From the NCBI GenBank assembly GCA_947496705.1, contig CANMDW010000026.1:18981-82980 (forward strand): a stretch of 64,000 bases of DNA. The letters are read 5' to 3'. Shown one piece after another: positions 1 through 9,240 of this stretch. Every line of letters begins with the position of its first letter. Positions within the stretch are counted from its first letter, which is position 1. The position numbers and the translations under genes are program-made. This stretch comes from an uncultured Aquimarina sp. (GTDB taxonomy: Bacteria; Bacteroidota; Bacteroidia; Flavobacteriales; Flavobacteriaceae). Under the pieces are notes generated by a model. That model ran no database searches, was not told the DNA's origin, and worked only from the letters and a program-made list of their open reading frames with translations.

Positions 1-1056
1 GAGCCCACAATGTATATCTGTCCCGAAGCAACACTACTTTCTGTAGAAAATAATGGGACATTAATGCAGGAAATGTTATTGCAGAATACAGAAATGCAAA
101 CCGCAATCAGCATTTTTGATATTATAGGAGGGCGAGATCCAGACCCTATCTTGTACACCAACGATATTGAAACTTTTAGAGATAATACAGGTAGTAATGG
201 ATTGGATTATGGGACAGCCTATTATCCATTTATCGGTACTACAATTATGCAAAACAGTGATATTGATTACACTAATTTATTTGGAGGTGATATTAAACAA
301 CTAGAGCCACTGATAAATCCTGCAACTGATCCTAATACAACCGTAGCCAAAATTCTTGGTAGTATAGAAAAACCATCAGGAAAGCCACTAACAGTTAGCC
401 AATATAACAACTCATTGATTACCGCCAGTAAAACTTATAGTACCATAATACATCATGTACTGGCAGATGTTAATATGCTTCCTCCCAGTGGTGCTATTGC
501 CGGAGTAATTACCAAAACCGATAACCAGGTAGGACCATGGCAGGCACCTGCAAACACTTCTATTGTGGGAGCAGCAAGTTTGCCAATCCGATTATCAAAA
601 ACCCAACAAGCAGGATTAAATGTGGATGCGATTTCTGGTAAATCTATCAATGCCATTCGGTTTTTTCCCGGAATAGGAATTATGATATGGGGAGCAAGGA
701 CAACGGATGGCAATAGTTTGGACTGGAAATATCTATCAGTAAGAAGAACCCTGATTTTTCTGGAACAGTCGTGTAAACTAGCTTCACATCCCTATGTATT
801 CGAACCTAATGATAAAAATACATGGATAGGTGTAAAATCTATGATCAGTAGTTTTCTTACAGGAATATGGAAACAAGGAGGCTTACAGGGCGCCACTGCT
901 GCTGCTGCTTTTTCTGTTGAATGTGGATTAGGTACAACGATGACTGCAGAAGATATACTTAATGGTTTTATGAATGTTACGATAAAGGTAGCAGTAGTAC
1001 GCCCTGCAGAATTCATAGTATTAACATTTCAGCAAGAAATGGCTAAATCCAGTTAA
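1..1056 (+). CDS. Contractile injection system sheath protein, C-terminal part (5' end outside the window)
   Basis: Forms the contracting outer sheath of the injection particle. The reading frame is open from base 1, so the ATG at 10 is probably internal and the N-terminal domain lies upstream. Visible sheath signatures are the stretch PPSGAIAGV followed by a D-N-x-x-G-x-W-x-APAN segment (about residues 160-185 of the visible part). The C-terminal domain has N-x-I-R-x-F-P-G-I-G-x-x-I-W-G-A-R-T, then a YLSVRR segment and a long amphipathic region ending in a V-x-V-V-R-P-A-E-F-I strand. This is the usual Afp2-4/Pvc2-4 C-terminal arrangement. Most Bacteroidota eCIS loci have one or more sheath genes and a DUF4255 cap gene before this point, and these would be upstream. 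It is first in a co-directional operon that continues 60 bp downstream with the tube gene. Confidence 0.93.
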   Translation, partial: EPTMYICPEATLLSVENNGTLMQEMLLQNTEMQTAISIFDIIGGRDPDPILYTNDIETFRDNTGSNGLDYGTAYYPFIGTTIMQNSDIDYTNLFGGDIKQLEPLINPATDPNTTVAKILGSIEKPSGKPLTVSQYNNSLITASKTYSTIIHHVLADVNMLPPSGAIAGVITKTDNQVGPWQAPANTSIVGAASLPIRLSKTQQAGLNVDAISGKSINAIRFFPGIGIMIWGARTTDGNSLDWKYLSVRRTLIFLEQSCKLASHPYVFEPNDKNTWIGVKSMISSFLTGIWKQGGLQGATAAAAFSVECGLGTTMTAEDILNGFMNVTIKVAVVRPAEFIVLTFQQEMAKSS

Positions 1057-1116
1057 TATGCTGATGGCATTATTATATAAAAACAAATAGAATTTTTAAC
1101 ACTAAAAAATAAAACA

Positions 1117-1581
1117 ATGGCAGACGACGGAAGTAAAGAAAACGCAACATGGCCCATGCCAGTATTCCGATTCCAAGTAGATCTTGGAACAGAATTAAAG
1201 GGTGTGGCATTTCAGGAAGTGTCTGGAATGGATGTAGAAAATCAGGTAATCGAATATCGAAAGAGTAATAGTAAGTTATTTTCTACCGAAAAAATGCCTG
1301 GAATTGTCAAATACGGCAATGTAACCATGAAAAGAGGTGTATTTGTTAATGATAACACATTCTGGAAGTGGCACGAGGAGATCCAAATGAACACGATAAA
1401 ACGAAGAACGGTCTTGATCCAACTACTTGACGAAAATGGAAAAACAACCATGCAGTGGCAATTAAACAATGCATGGCCTACAAAAATAACCAGTACAAAT
1501 CTTAAATCTGATGGAAATGAAGTCGCAGTAGATACCTTAGAGATTGCTCATGAACAATTAATCATTACTAATGGCAAGTAG
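1117..1581 (+). CDS. Inner tube protein (gp19/Afp1-type)
   Basis: Subunit of the rigid inner tube that the sheath drives into the target. At 154 aa it has the normal length of the T4 gp19-like tube family. Family features are an N-terminal strand (V-F-R-F-Q-V-D-L), the F-Q-E-V-S-G-M-D motif near residues 32-40, V-I-E-Y-R, and a late W-x-x-x-N-A-W-P-T-K segment near residue 120 with a closing A-V-D-T-L-E-I-A-H-E strand. It overlaps the next tube gene by 11 bp, which suggests coupled translation. Its similarity to the following protein indicates an old duplication, as in Afp1/Afp5. Confidence 0.94.
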   Translation: MADDGSKENATWPMPVFRFQVDLGTELKGVAFQEVSGMDVENQVIEYRKSNSKLFSTEKMPGIVKYGNVTMKRGVFVNDNTFWKWHEEIQMNTIKRRTVLIQLLDENGKTTMQWQLNNAWPTKITSTNLKSDGNEVAVDTLEIAHEQLIITNGK

Positions 1582-2035
1582 TTATCCGGTTGGTTTCTAT
1601 TTTGAGCTTTCTTTTAAGGGGGAAGATGCTGCTTTTCTGGAGGTTTCGGGAATCTCTAAAGAGATAAACCTCGAAGAAATTACAGGTGGAGGGGAGAATC
1701 GATTTAAATATCGGCTCCCTACTGTCTCCACAAATCAAAATCTCATCCTCAAAAGAGCACTTATCGCAGAAGGATCACAACTGGTTGATTGGTGTGCGAG
1801 TACTATGGGAGAAGGATTGATCAATCCCATAGAAACACATGATGTTTCTGTCCATCTGTTAAATGAAGGCGGGCAAGTGTTGGTCATGTGGACATTTTTC
1901 AATGCCTATCCCGTAAAATATTCAATTTCGGATCTCAAATCTCAAGAAAGCGAGTTAGTTATTGAATATATGGAATTGGCATATACATATTTTGAGATTT
2001 CACAAGATACATCTATAGCAGATTTGTTTACTTAA
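1571..2035 (+). CDS. Second tube-type protein (gp19/Afp5-like tube initiator)
   Basis: Also 154 aa and of the gp19 fold, with F-L-E-V-S-G-I-S near residue 20 and a W-x-F-F-N-A-Y-P-V-K-Y segment near residue 117 that matches the NAWPTK region of the preceding protein. In Afp/PVC particles a diverged tube copy forms the layer between the spike hub and the tube. Its position before the LysM adaptor and spike genes fits that role, but the sequence alone does not separate it from a second main tube protein. It starts inside the last codons of the previous gene (ATG at 1571, previous stop at 1579-1581). Confidence 0.9.
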   Translation: MASSYPVGFYFELSFKGEDAAFLEVSGISKEINLEEITGGGENRFKYRLPTVSTNQNLILKRALIAEGSQLVDWCASTMGEGLINPIETHDVSVHLLNEGGQVLVMWTFFNAYPVKYSISDLKSQESELVIEYMELAYTYFEISQDTSIADLFT

Positions 2036-2039
2036 TCAT

Positions 2040-2210
2040 ATGGCAATAGAAATTAGAGAAATAATAATCAAGACAGAGATTCAAAACACGAATCCTAATT
2101 CTAAATCCAAAATAGGTAAGGATGATTTGAATACTTTAAAAAAAAGAGTATTGGAGGAATGTAAAAGGCTCATTTTTGAGCATGTAAAAAGAAAAACATA
2201 TCACAGATAA
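2040..2210 (+). CDS. Small DUF5908-like eCIS protein (56 aa)
   Basis: A 56-codon frame begins 2 bp after the second tube gene and ends 14 bp before the LysM adaptor gene. The product starts MAIEIREIIIK and ends with a Lys/Arg-rich helix containing L-K-K-R-V-L-E-E-C. Both the N-terminal strand M-x-I-E-I-R-E and the location between tube and LysM adaptor genes are typical of the short DUF5908 proteins of Bacteroidota and proteobacterial eCIS loci. Their function is not established. The family assignment is from memory of the motif and the syntenic position. Confidence 0.78.
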   Translation: MAIEIREIIIKTEIQNTNPNSKSKIGKDDLNTLKKRVLEECKRLIFEHVKRKTYHR

Positions 2211-2224
2211 AACGATATAAAAAG

Positions 2225-2902
2225 ATGGCTGGTTTAGAATTAATGAAGATTACGGGATATACAGATAAAGAGTTTAATAATAAGCTCGAGGGAGAACCGT
2301 ACACTGTTATGATTAATCCTGAGTCTATTAAATGGAACCGAACGATAAAGTATAATGTGAAGGAAGCTATAGATACAAGTGGTCCAGATCAAAAATATGA
2401 ATTTACACCAAATGATGAAATAAGTTTTGATATTGTTATTGATTGTACAGGAATTGTGGATACCAAAAGGACCGATATGGAAAAGGAAATAAAGGCGCTG
2501 GAGAAAATTGTATATACTTATAACGGAACAATTCACAGGCCTAATTATCTTAAAATTTGTTGGGGAAATATTACACCTTTTCAAACTGTACTAAAAACCT
2601 TTAACACCACTTATACTCTTTTTAAACCAGACGGAAGCCCTCTTAGAGCTAAAATTGCCTTAAGCTTTGGGATGTATGTTGCTCCTAAGAAACGTAAAAA
2701 GAGAGAAAAACGAAAATCACCAGATATTACTCATTTGGTAGAAGTAGTTGAAGGTGAAACGCTACCTCAATTGTCTACCAAAATATGGAATGATCCATCA
2801 TACTATATCCAGGTAGCACAATACAATGGCCTTAATAAATTTAGACATCTTAAAGCAGGTGAAAAGCTTATTTTTCCACCTATAATCAATCCAACCTCAT
2901 GA
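2225..2902 (+). CDS. LysM-containing tube/baseplate adaptor (Pvc7/Afp7-like)
   Basis: 225 aa. The N-terminal 150 residues match the eCIS tube-adaptor domain (V-M-I-N-P-E-S-I-K-W near residue 28; a central D-I-V-I-D-C-T-G strand). After a basic linker (K-K-R-K-K-R-E-K-R-K near 155-165) there is a LysM module at about 170-217, with V-V-E-G-E-T-L, Y-Y-I-Q-V-A-Q-Y-N-G-L and L-K-A-G-E-K-L-I-F-P-P. In Afp/PVC this protein packs between tube and spike hub. The LysM fold is thought to serve assembly rather than peptidoglycan binding. Its stop overlaps the start of the spike gene (ATGA at 2899-2902). Confidence 0.9.
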   Translation: MAGLELMKITGYTDKEFNNKLEGEPYTVMINPESIKWNRTIKYNVKEAIDTSGPDQKYEFTPNDEISFDIVIDCTGIVDTKRTDMEKEIKALEKIVYTYNGTIHRPNYLKICWGNITPFQTVLKTFNTTYTLFKPDGSPLRAKIALSFGMYVAPKKRKKREKRKSPDITHLVEVVEGETLPQLSTKIWNDPSYYIQVAQYNGLNKFRHLKAGEKLIFPPIINPTS

Positions 2903-4698
2903 GTGCTACTACCAACATAAAAAGTGGAGGTGTAATCACATTGAGTGTTAAAGTCAATGGAAATTCTATTCCAGATGAAATATCTGTTATGTCTGCTGAG
3001 GTGGAAAAGCAGGTTAATCGTATAGCAATAGCAAAAATTACTATTATTGATGGTCAGGCCAGTACAGGAACTTTTATCGCTAGCTCATCTGATACATTTG
3101 TGCCAGGAGCAGAACTTACGATTGAAGCTGGATATGATGCTAAGAATGAATTGATTTTTAAAGGTATTATCTCTAGGCAAACCATTCGTATTGATAATGT
3201 TTTGGGATCGTTATTGATTGTTGAATGTCGTGATGCAGCAATTAAAATGATTGTAGGCCGCAAGAGCCTTACGTTCTCAAAAAAGAAAGATAGCGATATT
3301 ATTTCATCCATTATCGGGAAATACTCTGGGCTATCTGCAAATGTAACAGCAACTTCTACTGTTTGGCCCGAGCAGGTACAATACTATGTGACAGATTGGG
3401 ATTTTATCCTTGCCAGAGCAGAAGCCAATGGATTAATTGTTACAACCCTTAACGGTAAGGTTTCTGTTGTAAAACCAGATGCAGAGACCAGTCCCGTACT
3501 TACTATAAAATATGGTGATAATTTGATGGGATTTAATGCAGATCTCAATTCGGTGACTCAACTTAATACGGTAAAAGCTGATGCATGGGATTATAAAACT
3601 CAGCAAGTAATTACAGGAGATGCATCGAACAATCATCCGGGAGCAGGAAATTTGTCTTCCAAAAAACTGTCAGAAGTGGTAGGTCTTTCGGATTACGATC
3701 TTCAAACTACAGCACCTCTCGAGAAAACAGATTTAACGAATTGGTCCAAAGCGCAGTTAATCAAAAGTGAATATTCTAAAATTCGGGGAGAAGTAAAGTT
3801 TCAGGGAACACATCTTGTAGATCCCGGAAAATATATAACACTACAAGGATTAGGAGATCGTTTTAATGGAGATCATTTGGTTTCTGAGGTACATCATAAT
3901 ATCTCTGAAGGAAACTGGATTACCGAGGTAACCATAGGGTTATCCCCGATATGGTTTACCGAAGAGCCTGATGTGATGTCACCTCCAGCTTCAGGACTTT
4001 TACCTGGCGCCAGAGGGCTTTTTAACGGAATCGTAAAAAAAATGTATGAAGATCCGGATAATCAATATAGAATATTAGTTGATGTCCCTTTATTTGACCC
4101 AAATGGAGAAGGAATCTGGGCGCGATTGTCCAATTTTTATTCCACCTCGGGAGCAGGGGTGTTCTTTTTACCCGAAGTCGGGGATGAGGTTGTTTTAGGT
4201 TTTTTGAATGAAGATCCTCGTTTTCCTATAATCTTAGGTAGTATGTATAGCAGTTCAAAAATAAAACCTTTTACAGGTTTAGAACCAAAAGAAGGAAACC
4301 CTATAAAAGCTATAGTATCTAAATCAGGAATTTCGATGCAATTTGATGATGAAAACAAGGTATTTACACTTACTACTCCAGGAAAGAATACAGCAATTTT
4401 TAGCGATAAAGATAAGCAGATCACCATAAAAGATGAAAATGATAATAGTATAGTGATGTCAGATAGCGGGATTACGATAAAAAGTGCTAAAAGTATCAAT
4501 ATTGAAGCAGATCAAAATTTAACTCTAAAAGGAAACCAGGGTGTTAAGATTCAGGCATCGACTGGAGATGTAGAAGTTAGTGGAATGAATATTAAAGAAA
4601 CAGCAGAAGTGCAGTATTCTGCAAAAGGAAGTGCAGCTGCGCAGATCAATGGCGGAGCAGAATTAACGCTCAAAGGCGCAATGACAATGATAAACTAA
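2899..4698 (+). CDS. Vgr/Pvc8-family central spike protein
   Basis: 599 aa. This is the hub and spike at the base of the tube, corresponding to T4 gp27-gp5 and T6SS VgrG. Residues 1-360 show the hub folds, including Y-Y-V-T-D-W-D-F-I-L-A-R-A-E-A-N-G, the phage-late-control/VgrG hallmark. The OB-fold sits at about 375-455 (F-N-G-I-V-K, R-I-L-V-D-V-P, G-A-G-V-F-F-L-P-E-V-G-D-E-V-V-L-G-F, D-P-R-F-P-I-I-L-G-S-M). The last 120 residues are a repetitive Thr/Lys/Asn-rich beta-helix-like needle. It overlaps the LysM gene by 4 bp and is followed 12 bp later by the PAAR tip gene. I see no C-terminal effector extension. Confidence 0.95.
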   Translation: MSATTNIKSGGVITLSVKVNGNSIPDEISVMSAEVEKQVNRIAIAKITIIDGQASTGTFIASSSDTFVPGAELTIEAGYDAKNELIFKGIISRQTIRIDNVLGSLLIVECRDAAIKMIVGRKSLTFSKKKDSDIISSIIGKYSGLSANVTATSTVWPEQVQYYVTDWDFILARAEANGLIVTTLNGKVSVVKPDAETSPVLTIKYGDNLMGFNADLNSVTQLNTVKADAWDYKTQQVITGDASNNHPGAGNLSSKKLSEVVGLSDYDLQTTAPLEKTDLTNWSKAQLIKSEYSKIRGEVKFQGTHLVDPGKYITLQGLGDRFNGDHLVSEVHHNISEGNWITEVTIGLSPIWFTEEPDVMSPPASGLLPGARGLFNGIVKKMYEDPDNQYRILVDVPLFDPNGEGIWARLSNFYSTSGAGVFFLPEVGDEVVLGFLNEDPRFPIILGSMYSSSKIKPFTGLEPKEGNPIKAIVSKSGISMQFDDENKVFTLTTPGKNTAIFSDKDKQITIKDENDNSIVMSDSGITIKSAKSINIEADQNLTLKGNQGVKIQASTGDVEVSGMNIKETAEVQYSAKGSAAAQINGGAELTLKGAMTMIN

Positions 4699-4710
4699 AA
4701 ACACAGAAAT

Positions 4711-5010
4711 ATGCCACCAGCAGCAAGACTTACAGATTTTCATGAATGCCCTATGCAGACACCTGCGCCTGTTCCAATACCGCATGTGGGAGGGCCGGTG
4801 ACCGGGCCAGGGGATCCAACAGTTTTGATAGGAGGATTACCGGCAGCACGAGTAGGTGATATGCTGATCTGTGTAGGCCCTCCCGATTCTATAGTGCAGG
4901 GGTCAGGAACCGTAATGATCGGCGGGATTCCTGCTGCGAGAATGGGGGATTCAACTGCACACGGCGGAAAAATTGTATTAGGAGCATTAAACGTAATTAT
5001 AGGTGGATAA
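4711..5010 (+). CDS. PAAR spike-tip protein
   Basis: 99 aa, a normal single-domain PAAR length. It starts MPPAARLTD and has two further PAAR-like turns, L-P-A-A-R-V-G-D-M (about residue 48) and I-P-A-A-R-M-G-D-S (about residue 75). Conserved Cys and His residues (H-E-C-P; C-V-G-P-P; H-G-G) could bind the structural metal. It caps the needle formed by the spike protein (Afp10 analogue). There is no toxin extension, so cargo is probably carried in the tube lumen. The next gene starts inside its last codons. Confidence 0.94.
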   Translation: MPPAARLTDFHECPMQTPAPVPIPHVGGPVTGPGDPTVLIGGLPAARVGDMLICVGPPDSIVQGSGTVMIGGIPAARMGDSTAHGGKIVLGALNVIIGG

Positions 5011-5443
5011 TCAATTACATAAACGAGAGAAAGATTTTTTGGGATCCGGCTGGGCATTTCCGGTAACATTCTCTGCAGGAAATCATGAGTTAAACCTCAC
5101 TCAATATGAGAATAATATCAATGATAACATAGATATTGTTTTACAGACAATGTATGGGGAACGTCCTTTAACACCACAATTTGGTTCGGGTTTGCGACGA
5201 TTTTTTTTTAAGAATATGACTCCAACATTAAAAGCAGAAATAAGAGATGCTGTAGAATCCTCACTCCTTGATAACGAACCAAGAATAACAGTATTGGATA
5301 TACAGGTTGATTTTGTAGATCAACGAAATGGACTGGTAGAAATTCATATTACATATATGTATAACCAAACCAATACCAGGCATAATTATGTGTTTCCTTT
5401 CTATATCAAAGAAGGGACAAATTTAGGAATAACAACACAATGA
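5003..5443 (+). CDS. gp25-like baseplate wedge protein (Afp9-like)
   Basis: 146 aa, starting with GTG at 5003 and overlapping the PAAR gene by 8 bp; there is no ATG in a suitable place, so GTG is the likely start. GPW/gp25 family features are F-L-G-S-G-W-A-F-P near residue 11, I-V-L-Q-T-M-Y-G-E-R-P-L-T-P-Q-F-G-S-G-L near 46 and a following helix with D-A-V-E-S-S-L near 80. The E-R-P-L-T-P-x-F-G-S-G-L run is the family core. In contractile particles gp25 links the sheath to the wedge. It overlaps the next gene by ATGA at 5440-5443. Confidence 0.94.
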   Translation: MDNQLHKREKDFLGSGWAFPVTFSAGNHELNLTQYENNINDNIDIVLQTMYGERPLTPQFGSGLRRFFFKNMTPTLKAEIRDAVESSLLDNEPRITVLDIQVDFVDQRNGLVEIHITYMYNQTNTRHNYVFPFYIKEGTNLGITTQ

Positions 5444-8400
5444 GGATATTAAATCAAAATAGCGCCTTAGAATCACTCGATATAGCTTTGGTAAAGAGTT
5501 CTGATCTTATAGATAGCAGAACAGAACAAGACTTGCTTAGTTTTCTGGTGAATTATGCATCATTGATTAATTTTTATGATCATCACAATCATATTGATGG
5601 AGATTGGACTCCTTTTTTACTCAAGGACCCTGTTTTTTTGTTGGCTTCTATTGCCAAAACTAATTTTAAACAACTTCATATACTGTATGTAAAGACCTCT
5701 TTGAATGTAGAGCAGACCCTGACTAAAGACCAGGACTCGAAAAAGGTAGCTCAAGCTATACATCAACTTTTTGATCAGTTACTTGATGTTTTTGCATATA
5801 TAGAACAATGGACACATTTTATGCAGAAATCTGATAAAGTATATCCTTTAAAAAAGTATGTCTTACACGAAGTAGAACATCAGTACAGTATGTATCTATG
5901 GGCGGTTATAACATTAAGACAACAGTTATATGTAAATAACATGATTCCTGATGTTGACATTGAAAAAACAAATACGTTTGACTTATGCAATACAAAAATT
6001 TGGAGACAACATAAAGATAAAACCCCCTATTGGAAAATCCTGGGATTACAGCACCCTATAACAGAAAATACAGTTTTGGCTATCTATCAATCCTTAGTTT
6101 CTGTTGGGGATGTAGTATTTACATTTTTCAGTAAAATCATTGAATACGCTTCGGTAGAATTCAAAGATATCGAAATTCAGAAAAGTAAGTTTCCGGATAC
6201 CACCTTACTAAGGGTTTTTGTACGACTTCTGGAGCAATTTAAAAATCAGTTGAATACAATTTCTGGTAAACATTTAGAATTTTATTATAAAGATATTTTA
6301 AAACAATCCAGGCAATCAGCAGCACCGGATAAAGTTTTTATATGCACTACTCTGGCTAAAAGAGATCAGATTTTTAACCTTCCGATACATACTTTGTTTG
6401 ATGCAGGGCAGGATGTAAATAAAAACCCTATTCTATATGAATCAATTAAAGATGTGAGTCTAAATCCTGCTCAGGTAGTTTCGGCATATACACTTGTCAA
6501 AAGGAATGTTTCAGAGGAGTTTGTTTCATTATTTTTAAAGAAAATACCCAATCCGGGAAGTATACAAAAAGATGAGGATGGACAACTGCAAAAATGGAAT
6601 ACTTTTGGGAGTACAGAGTCATCATTAAAGACTCCTTCAACTATGGGAATTGCATTTGCATCCCCTATGTTTTTTCTCAAAGAAGGAGTTCGCACTATTA
6701 CCCTGGGTTTTTCATTTGTCAACCTTATAGATAAGAAATTCATTGAAATGATGCGTACAGCAAAGTTTTATCTCAGTACCAAAAAGGGTTGGTTAACTAC
6801 TTCATTTCCAAAGAAAACACTAAAAGATACCGGATTTGGATGGAAATTAGAAGTGACATTAGTTTTGTCTGTATCAGAACCTGGTATTGAGGCATTTCTT
6901 AAAAACCCCGATGGGTATAATAGTTCATGGCCTATACTTAAAATAGAATTTAGTGAGCTCGCAAATATTTCGTCTCCTCCAATTTTAAAAAGTTTACAAA
7001 TAAAAACAGAAGTTACCGGGCTCAAAGATTTTACCCTTTATAACGATTACGGAGCATTAGATACCAAGGCACCATTTCAACCTCTGGGTCCAACCCCTTC
7101 ACAAAACAGCAATTTTTTTATGGGTAGTGCCGAGATATTTAGTAAACCTCTGGATCGCCTGACAATTGAATTGGATTGGAATAATCTTCCTGAAAATTTT
7201 AGCAAGTATTATGAGCAGTATAATAATTACTTACAAGGAAAATACAATGATAGTAATAATACTAAAGGAGAAAAGAAAACTGATTTTTTTGATGAAATTA
7301 AAAAGACTTTTAAGAAGTCTTCAAGAGAATCATCAACTCCTTCTATATTACCTCTTATTTATTTTTATAACCAATGTTTTAAGGTAAAATTTCAACTATG
7401 GCAAGATAGACATAGTAGTCCTTGGGTCAATTTTGATATGATAAATAAAAATATAGAAAAATTAAAAGAAGAAAATGTAGACATACATGATGATTCGAAT
7501 GATATAGATATCAGGAAACCAAAAGCACAGCAGCTTTTCAATACAAAGAAAAATAATAATCATGATAAAACCAATGATGATACAGGTAGTCTAGATGTAC
7601 TAGCTGATAAAAGTGTTTTTATCTACTCGGGAGAATCAAAAAGTGAAATTAGTATAGATCCTAACATCCAAAAAACAGTATTAAAATTTACAGAAAAAAA
7701 TGCTTTTGGATTTATGAAAATGCAGCTGGTCAAACCTGGTTATGGATTTGGAAAAGATATATATGCAAATGTAGTATCGATAATCGCATTACAAAATGCA
7801 ATTATCGCAATACGAGATGCTAAAGCAAAGTCAAATACATATCCTTTTATTCCTCCAGCTAATGTTCCATTTTCACCACAAGCCAAGCTTTTTTCTGCAA
7901 ATTATACCGCATCAACAACCTATACATTTGATTACGAAAAAGAAGAATATCCTATAGAATGCTATTACTATTCACCATTTCAGAATTATAAAGTGTATGA
8001 TAACACCAAGGATACATTAAAATACAAAAAACAGCAAGGAATGGCTTTGGGTAGCCCTCCAAAAGGGAGTGATTATTTGCCATTATTTCCGGCATTTAGT
8101 TTTGAAGGTGCTTTATTTCTCGAATTGAAAGAAGTCCTGTCGCCGGGAAAAGTGAATTTGTATATAGAGTTGGCACCTGGTCATACCCATAAAATGGTTG
8201 CGAATACCGCGAATGATAGAGTAACGTATACATATCTAAGTACCCAAGGCTGGAAAAAATTAACTGTTTTGTCAGATGGAACAAATAATTTTAAATGCTC
8301 AGGGATTATCACCTTTAATCTCCCTGATGATATTACCGATAAACAAACTATAATGCCTGATAATTCATATTGGTTATCATTAGGTGTTACCAACACCCCC

Positions 8401-9240
8401 GATTCTTATGCACAAACAATATTCTTAAAAAGTAATGGCTTTGAATTAAAAAGAACAGAAAATGATGGAGATGATACATCTACTATTATCCCGAGAATAA
8501 AGAGCGATACGATAAAAGCGCCACATACTGCTATTCCTCAGGTTTCATCTATTACACAGCCTTTTCCTTCATTTGGAGGAAGGGCTTACGAAACCGAACT
8601 ACAGATGAATCGACGGGTGAGTACAAGAATACAGACCAAAGATAGACTGGTTACTTCTACAGATTATTTTAGAATAATTAAGCAAGAATATCCAAGTATC
8701 TATTATTCTAAAACAGTATTTAACAAAGAAACTAATAAAACTAATGTTTTTGTGGTCAAAAAATACGCTGCGTGGACAGATGCTAATGCCTTTACACCTC
8801 TTGTTAACCAATGTGAAGAAGGAAATATCGAGAATTATTTAAGAAACAGGGCTTCAGCTTTTGCAAATATTAAAGTATCAAATTTTCAGTTCAGATATGT
8901 TGGAATGCACGCTTCGATAATAATCAAAGCAGGATCAGAAAGCCAGGGAGTAATAAAGCAAATACAAGCGGGGGTTAATATTTTGCTATCTCCCTGGATT
9001 TCTAGTGATCAGGAACAAATAGAGATTGATAAAGGATTAAGTACAGCTCAGGTCGCGGGATATATAGAAAGTTTTGCTGCCGTAATAGCGGTGGATAATA
9101 TCGACTTTCTATTAGGAGAAAGAGATGCTAAAAGCGGCACAATTATTTTTAAGGAAGCAGGACAAAACATTAACCCTCAAGACCCCTCTATATTGCTTGT
9201 TCCTGCATTGACATATACTATTAAATACCATATAGACTAA
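5440..9240 (+). CDS. Large baseplate J-family wedge protein (Afp11/Pvc11-like)
   Basis: 1266 aa. The C-terminal third carries the baseplate-J signature: G-G-R-A-Y-E-T-E-L-Q-M-N-R-R-V-S-T-R (about residue 1050), then R-L-V-T-S-T-D-Y-F-R-I-I-K-Q-E-Y-P, matching the F-x-x-R-x-S-E-R-L-x-x-K-x-R-x-x-x-x-x-D-Y-E-x-L pattern of gp6/J proteins. The N-terminal two thirds are long, Lys/Asn-rich and unlike anything I can name. Bacteroidota versions of this wedge protein are generally larger than the Afp one. A low-complexity, charged Asn/Asp-rich linker lies around residues 680-730. It is translationally coupled to both neighbours (ATGA at 5440, TAATG at 9238-9242). Confidence 0.88.
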   Translation: MRILNQNSALESLDIALVKSSDLIDSRTEQDLLSFLVNYASLINFYDHHNHIDGDWTPFLLKDPVFLLASIAKTNFKQLHILYVKTSLNVEQTLTKDQDSKKVAQAIHQLFDQLLDVFAYIEQWTHFMQKSDKVYPLKKYVLHEVEHQYSMYLWAVITLRQQLYVNNMIPDVDIEKTNTFDLCNTKIWRQHKDKTPYWKILGLQHPITENTVLAIYQSLVSVGDVVFTFFSKIIEYASVEFKDIEIQKSKFPDTTLLRVFVRLLEQFKNQLNTISGKHLEFYYKDILKQSRQSAAPDKVFICTTLAKRDQIFNLPIHTLFDAGQDVNKNPILYESIKDVSLNPAQVVSAYTLVKRNVSEEFVSLFLKKIPNPGSIQKDEDGQLQKWNTFGSTESSLKTPSTMGIAFASPMFFLKEGVRTITLGFSFVNLIDKKFIEMMRTAKFYLSTKKGWLTTSFPKKTLKDTGFGWKLEVTLVLSVSEPGIEAFLKNPDGYNSSWPILKIEFSELANISSPPILKSLQIKTEVTGLKDFTLYNDYGALDTKAPFQPLGPTPSQNSNFFMGSAEIFSKPLDRLTIELDWNNLPENFSKYYEQYNNYLQGKYNDSNNTKGEKKTDFFDEIKKTFKKSSRESSTPSILPLIYFYNQCFKVKFQLWQDRHSSPWVNFDMINKNIEKLKEENVDIHDDSNDIDIRKPKAQQLFNTKKNNNHDKTNDDTGSLDVLADKSVFIYSGESKSEISIDPNIQKTVLKFTEKNAFGFMKMQLVKPGYGFGKDIYANVVSIIALQNAIIAIRDAKAKSNTYPFIPPANVPFSPQAKLFSANYTASTTYTFDYEKEEYPIECYYYSPFQNYKVYDNTKDTLKYKKQQGMALGSPPKGSDYLPLFPAFSFEGALFLELKEVLSPGKVNLYIELAPGHTHKMVANTANDRVTYTYLSTQGWKKLTVLSDGTNNFKCSGIITFNLPDDITDKQTIMPDNSYWLSLGVTNTPDSYAQTIFLKSNGFELKRTENDGDDTSTIIPRIKSDTIKAPHTAIPQVSSITQPFPSFGGRAYETELQMNRRVSTRIQTKDRLVTSTDYFRIIKQEYPSIYYSKTVFNKETNKTNVFVVKKYAAWTDANAFTPLVNQCEEGNIENYLRNRASAFANIKVSNFQFRYVGMHASIIIKAGSESQGVIKQIQAGVNILLSPWISSDQEQIEIDKGLSTAQVAGYIESFAAVIAVDNIDFLLGERDAKSGTIIFKEAGQNINPQDPSILLVPALTYTIKYHID

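Noticed and set aside
4740..5069. Minus-strand open frame opposite the PAAR gene
   Set aside because: It is a shadow of the strongly conserved PAAR frame. The same applies to the other antisense frames over eCIS genes.
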